64,000 nucleotides of DNA. Source: Galaxea fascicularis. Its lineage: Eukaryota > Cnidaria > Anthozoa > Scleractinia > Euphylliidae. Of this stretch, positions 62,030 to 64,000 are shown piece after piece; the stretch's first letter is position 1; the number at the start of each line of letters is the position of its first letter. The position numbers and the translations under genes are program-made. The stretch spans positions 43,323,025-43,387,024 of the forward strand of contig OX419335.1 of NCBI GenBank assembly GCA_948470475.1, in the 5' to 3' direction. The notes under the pieces are model-generated. The model searched no databases, had not been told where the DNA came from, and worked only from the letters and a program-made list of their open reading frames with translations.

Positions 62030-62340
62030 AATTCTGCGTCAAAGAAAATAAGTCATATTTTGGACAAGAAAGGAAAACACGTGACTCCGAGATCGACTTC
62101 ATTACTAGGCTTGATAAGCGCATGTTAAACTTTACTTCAAAGGAATGAGCAGTTGTTAATCACATAATTTACTTAAAACTGGTGTCTTTGAAGAAACTGA
62201 ATTAAAACATGTTAACTAACACTTTTCTGTGCATTTTATTGCCTGCATTGACCGTACAGATTAAGCCATCTTTGTACAAGTAATTAACAGCATTTTTCAA
62301 GTTACATGTTACATCAAAATAAATGTGTACAAGTGTGAAG
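62030..62340 (+). other. UBR4: UBR4 3'UTR (extent inferred)
   Basis: AT-rich sequence after the stop. ATTAAA at 62201-62206 and AATAAA at 62318-62323 are candidate polyadenylation signals; the second is followed by a GT-rich stretch (AAATGTGTACAAGTGTG), as expected for a cleavage site. The end is a guess. Confidence 0.55.
62318..62323 (+). terminator. Candidate polyadenylation signal of UBR4
   Basis: AATAAA 289 bases after the stop codon, with G/T-rich sequence just downstream. No transcript evidence. Confidence 0.5.
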
Positions 62341-63274
62341 TTTCCTGGAAGCGTTACCATTGAGGCTCTAATTTGCCCTCACAATAATACTGTTACAGAT
62401 ACAAAAACTAGTACACGGTCAATATGAATACCAATTCAAATCCTGATATTACACCTGATTCAATTGCTCATGACACATCTACTGTAGTTCGAGTTATCAG
62501 CAGTCAACTGTATTTATTTATAAGCAATATTGATACAGGCATGTCTAATTCAGCTAGACGTCGCTAGAATAAATTTGGCCATTTCGTAAAAAACAGTCTG
62601 ATGAGACGATCCATAGCAAGGTTTGGAAATATGACGAAAATTGGAACAGTCAAGGGGAAACATGCATGAAATAACTGGATTTGTGGTTCACGAAATGTGA
62701 GAGCTATGAACCAGAAGGAATCTGAATCCAGATTATTCTCACCAAATCGTTGTTATAACCGTATTTTCCCTAAATCTGTTGTACGATATGAAGTCTTAGC
62801 GTACATGTGCATCACACAACTTGAGCTTGTGTGGCTTCGTAATGAATTCAGTTCAAGCATGTTACCGTGTTTGGCCAGTCTCATGCCTTGAAATTTTGCC
62901 GTCATCTCACGGATAAAGTGAAATAACATTGGTGTGATTTATACTCGCTAAATTTTAAACGAAATGCAACGATCAGAAAAGGATACGCGTGCATGAAAAT
63001 TCTGAATTAATGTGTAAGACCCGAAGTGGCAGCATTAAGCCTGGTTTACACGTGCTACACAAATGCAAGCGCGTTTGTGAACCATGCTTTATACAGGTGC
63101 ATAAAACGGCCGCCGCATGGCATTTAAGCTCTAACCTGATGTCTTCAAATTGATTTTAAAACGCTCACGCTGTCTATGCGCAATTCAGTCAGGAGGGTTA
63201 GAGATAACATCAGCCAGGCGGAGTTAAATAACGTTGGACAAAACGTCAGGGCCTGGTGTCCACATGATAGTCCG
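62341..63274. other. Convergent gap between UBR4 and the FReD gene
   Basis: No exon-like frame or recognisable repeat. It probably contains the 3'UTR of the minus-strand gene. A 64-codon + ORF (62697-62891) has no family look. Confidence 0.5.
62512..62518 (-). terminator. Candidate polyadenylation signal for the FReD gene
   Basis: TTTATT on the plus strand within TATTTATTTA reads AATAAA on the minus strand, about 760 bases after the FReD stop. Placement is a guess; other A-rich words exist. Confidence 0.3.
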
Positions 63275-63506
63275 TTACATTTTTAGTCTTATTTTCATCT
63301 CGGTACGTTTCAAGGAATAGCGTTTCCCCCTAAAGGTATTCCAGTTCACCCCATCAGCATGAGAGGCGTGCGGTCCATCAAGGTACTGTCCGTTAAGATT
63401 GGAATGAAGACAACTTTTGTACCACCACGCTCCTTTGCGTAAGACGGCACAAGTATTTGAAGCTAGTCTGTCGTTGTCTTGGTCCTTAGTAGAAAACCCC
63501 GCATGA
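63275..63506 (-). CDS. Last coding exon of a fibrinogen-C-terminal-domain protein (partial gene)
   Basis: On the minus strand, after an acceptor TTTTGCAG, the frame reads [54 protein letters not shown] and [18 protein letters not shown], then RLKM and a stop at 63275-63277. This is the C-terminal half of a fibrinogen-related (FReD) domain: FSTKDxDND is the calcium-binding segment, GAWWY.. C..SNLNG and W..FRG..YSLK.TEMKIR are family signatures, and the last disulfide Cys pair is present. Ficolins, tenascins, angiopoietins and many coral lectin-like proteins carry it. Earlier exons and any signal peptide or collagen-like part lie beyond 64000, so the exact protein cannot be named. It begins in the middle of a codon. 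It is transcribed toward UBR4. Confidence 0.85.
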
Positions 63507-64000
63507 CTGCAAAAGATCAAGCGAAGCGATGAGTATTCTTCACAACCGTCACTAACGGAGATTTGAGGGATGCTGCTGCACCGGTATCGCGCGGGTCATG
63601 GGTTCCACTCCCGTACAAGCATTTTTTTTTTTCAGGCTCTCTTTTGTTTACTACTTTATCACTGTTAATTAGCTTTTCACCCACCAATACAATACATGAT
63701 TTCCGCATGCATGCTCATATTTACGGTGTTGCATCTTTCATGAAAAAACGACGTATTTATTGGTTATTCCACAAGCGCTCGTTGGATGTGAGACATCAGA
63801 TACGCACCGAGTTTAGTATAATCATTTCGTAGACATATCTAACATTGAAGCGGGTGTGGAATAATTGCAGGGACACTATATATAAGGCTCAAATCCCTTG
63901 ACCGATAAGCCAACCAAAACTCCAGAATTCCACCATGCAATCGTCCAGATACTCAGGAGCCTGACGGCACGAAACCCCTGTTAAGATGTATTGATGTCTA
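63507..64000 (-). other. Presumed intron of the FReD gene
   Basis: Lies upstream (minus sense) of the acceptor at 63507-63508. Contains a tRNA-derived SINE fragment at 63571-63645; the rest shows no coding signature. Confidence 0.5.
63571..63645 (+). mobile_element. tRNA-derived SINE, family B (3' part of head)
   Basis: CACCGGTATCGCGCGGGTCA and B box GGTCATGGGTTCCACTCCCG, then ACAAGC and a T run, like the 34655 and 53337 copies. Confidence 0.55.

Noticed and set aside
1..64000. CRISPR array, operon, prophage or plasmid features
   Set aside because: The window is intron-rich animal DNA; the repeats present are simple-sequence or transposon-derived, with no spacer-repeat regularity.

Overview
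The window is eukaryotic DNA and is almost entirely filled by one gene on the + strand: the large E3 ubiquitin ligase UBR4 (p600; pushover/poe in flies, BIG in plants). I could follow 97 coding exons from base 1 to a TGA stop at 62027-62029. Every exon boundary is GT-AG and all 96 codon phases join, giving an uninterrupted frame of about 4,519 residues. The N-terminal part (roughly the first 600-700 residues, judging from the vertebrate protein of about 5,180 residues) and the promoter lie to the left of the window. The AT-rich base composition, dense short introns, frequent TACATGTA-type words, close protein similarity to vertebrate UBR4 and the repeat families all point to an anthozoan cnidarian, most likely a stony coral. 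The species is inference.

Layout. 1-15363: N-terminal helical-repeat region (E1-E14). 16024-16242: the UBR box zinc domain (E15). 16600-17765: low-complexity linker and helical part. 18014-22975: beta-propeller-like section (E18-E23). 23169-24106: predicted beta-sandwich. 25243-30928: helical region with acidic and Ser/Gly-rich loops and a ubiquitin-interacting-motif-like segment (E31). 31253-38236: helical repeats with a lysine-rich loop and a 27-base microexon. 39154-41205: second beta-sandwich-like region followed by Cys-rich zinc modules. 41610-54846: long helical scaffold. 55309-56973: hemiRING zinc domain. 57385-62029: C-terminal helical (UZI-type) module. A short 3'UTR follows, with AATAAA at 62318. 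A second gene runs the other way at the right edge: the last coding exon of a fibrinogen-C-terminal-domain protein (63275-63506, minus), so the two genes converge tail to tail.

The introns hold much repeat DNA: a pogo/Tigger-type MITE with TA duplication, two Harbinger-like elements with TAA duplications, a closely spaced pair of piggyBac-like TTAA elements, several foldback MITEs, tRNA-derived SINEs of at least two families, non-LTR retrotransposon 3' ends, and several simple-sequence tracts. There is no prokaryotic-style system, CRISPR array or operon here. The points most worth a second look are the architecture of the intact UBR4 gene, a 25-base copy of an exon start inside an upstream intron, nested or foldback mobile elements, and the paired piggyBac MITEs.
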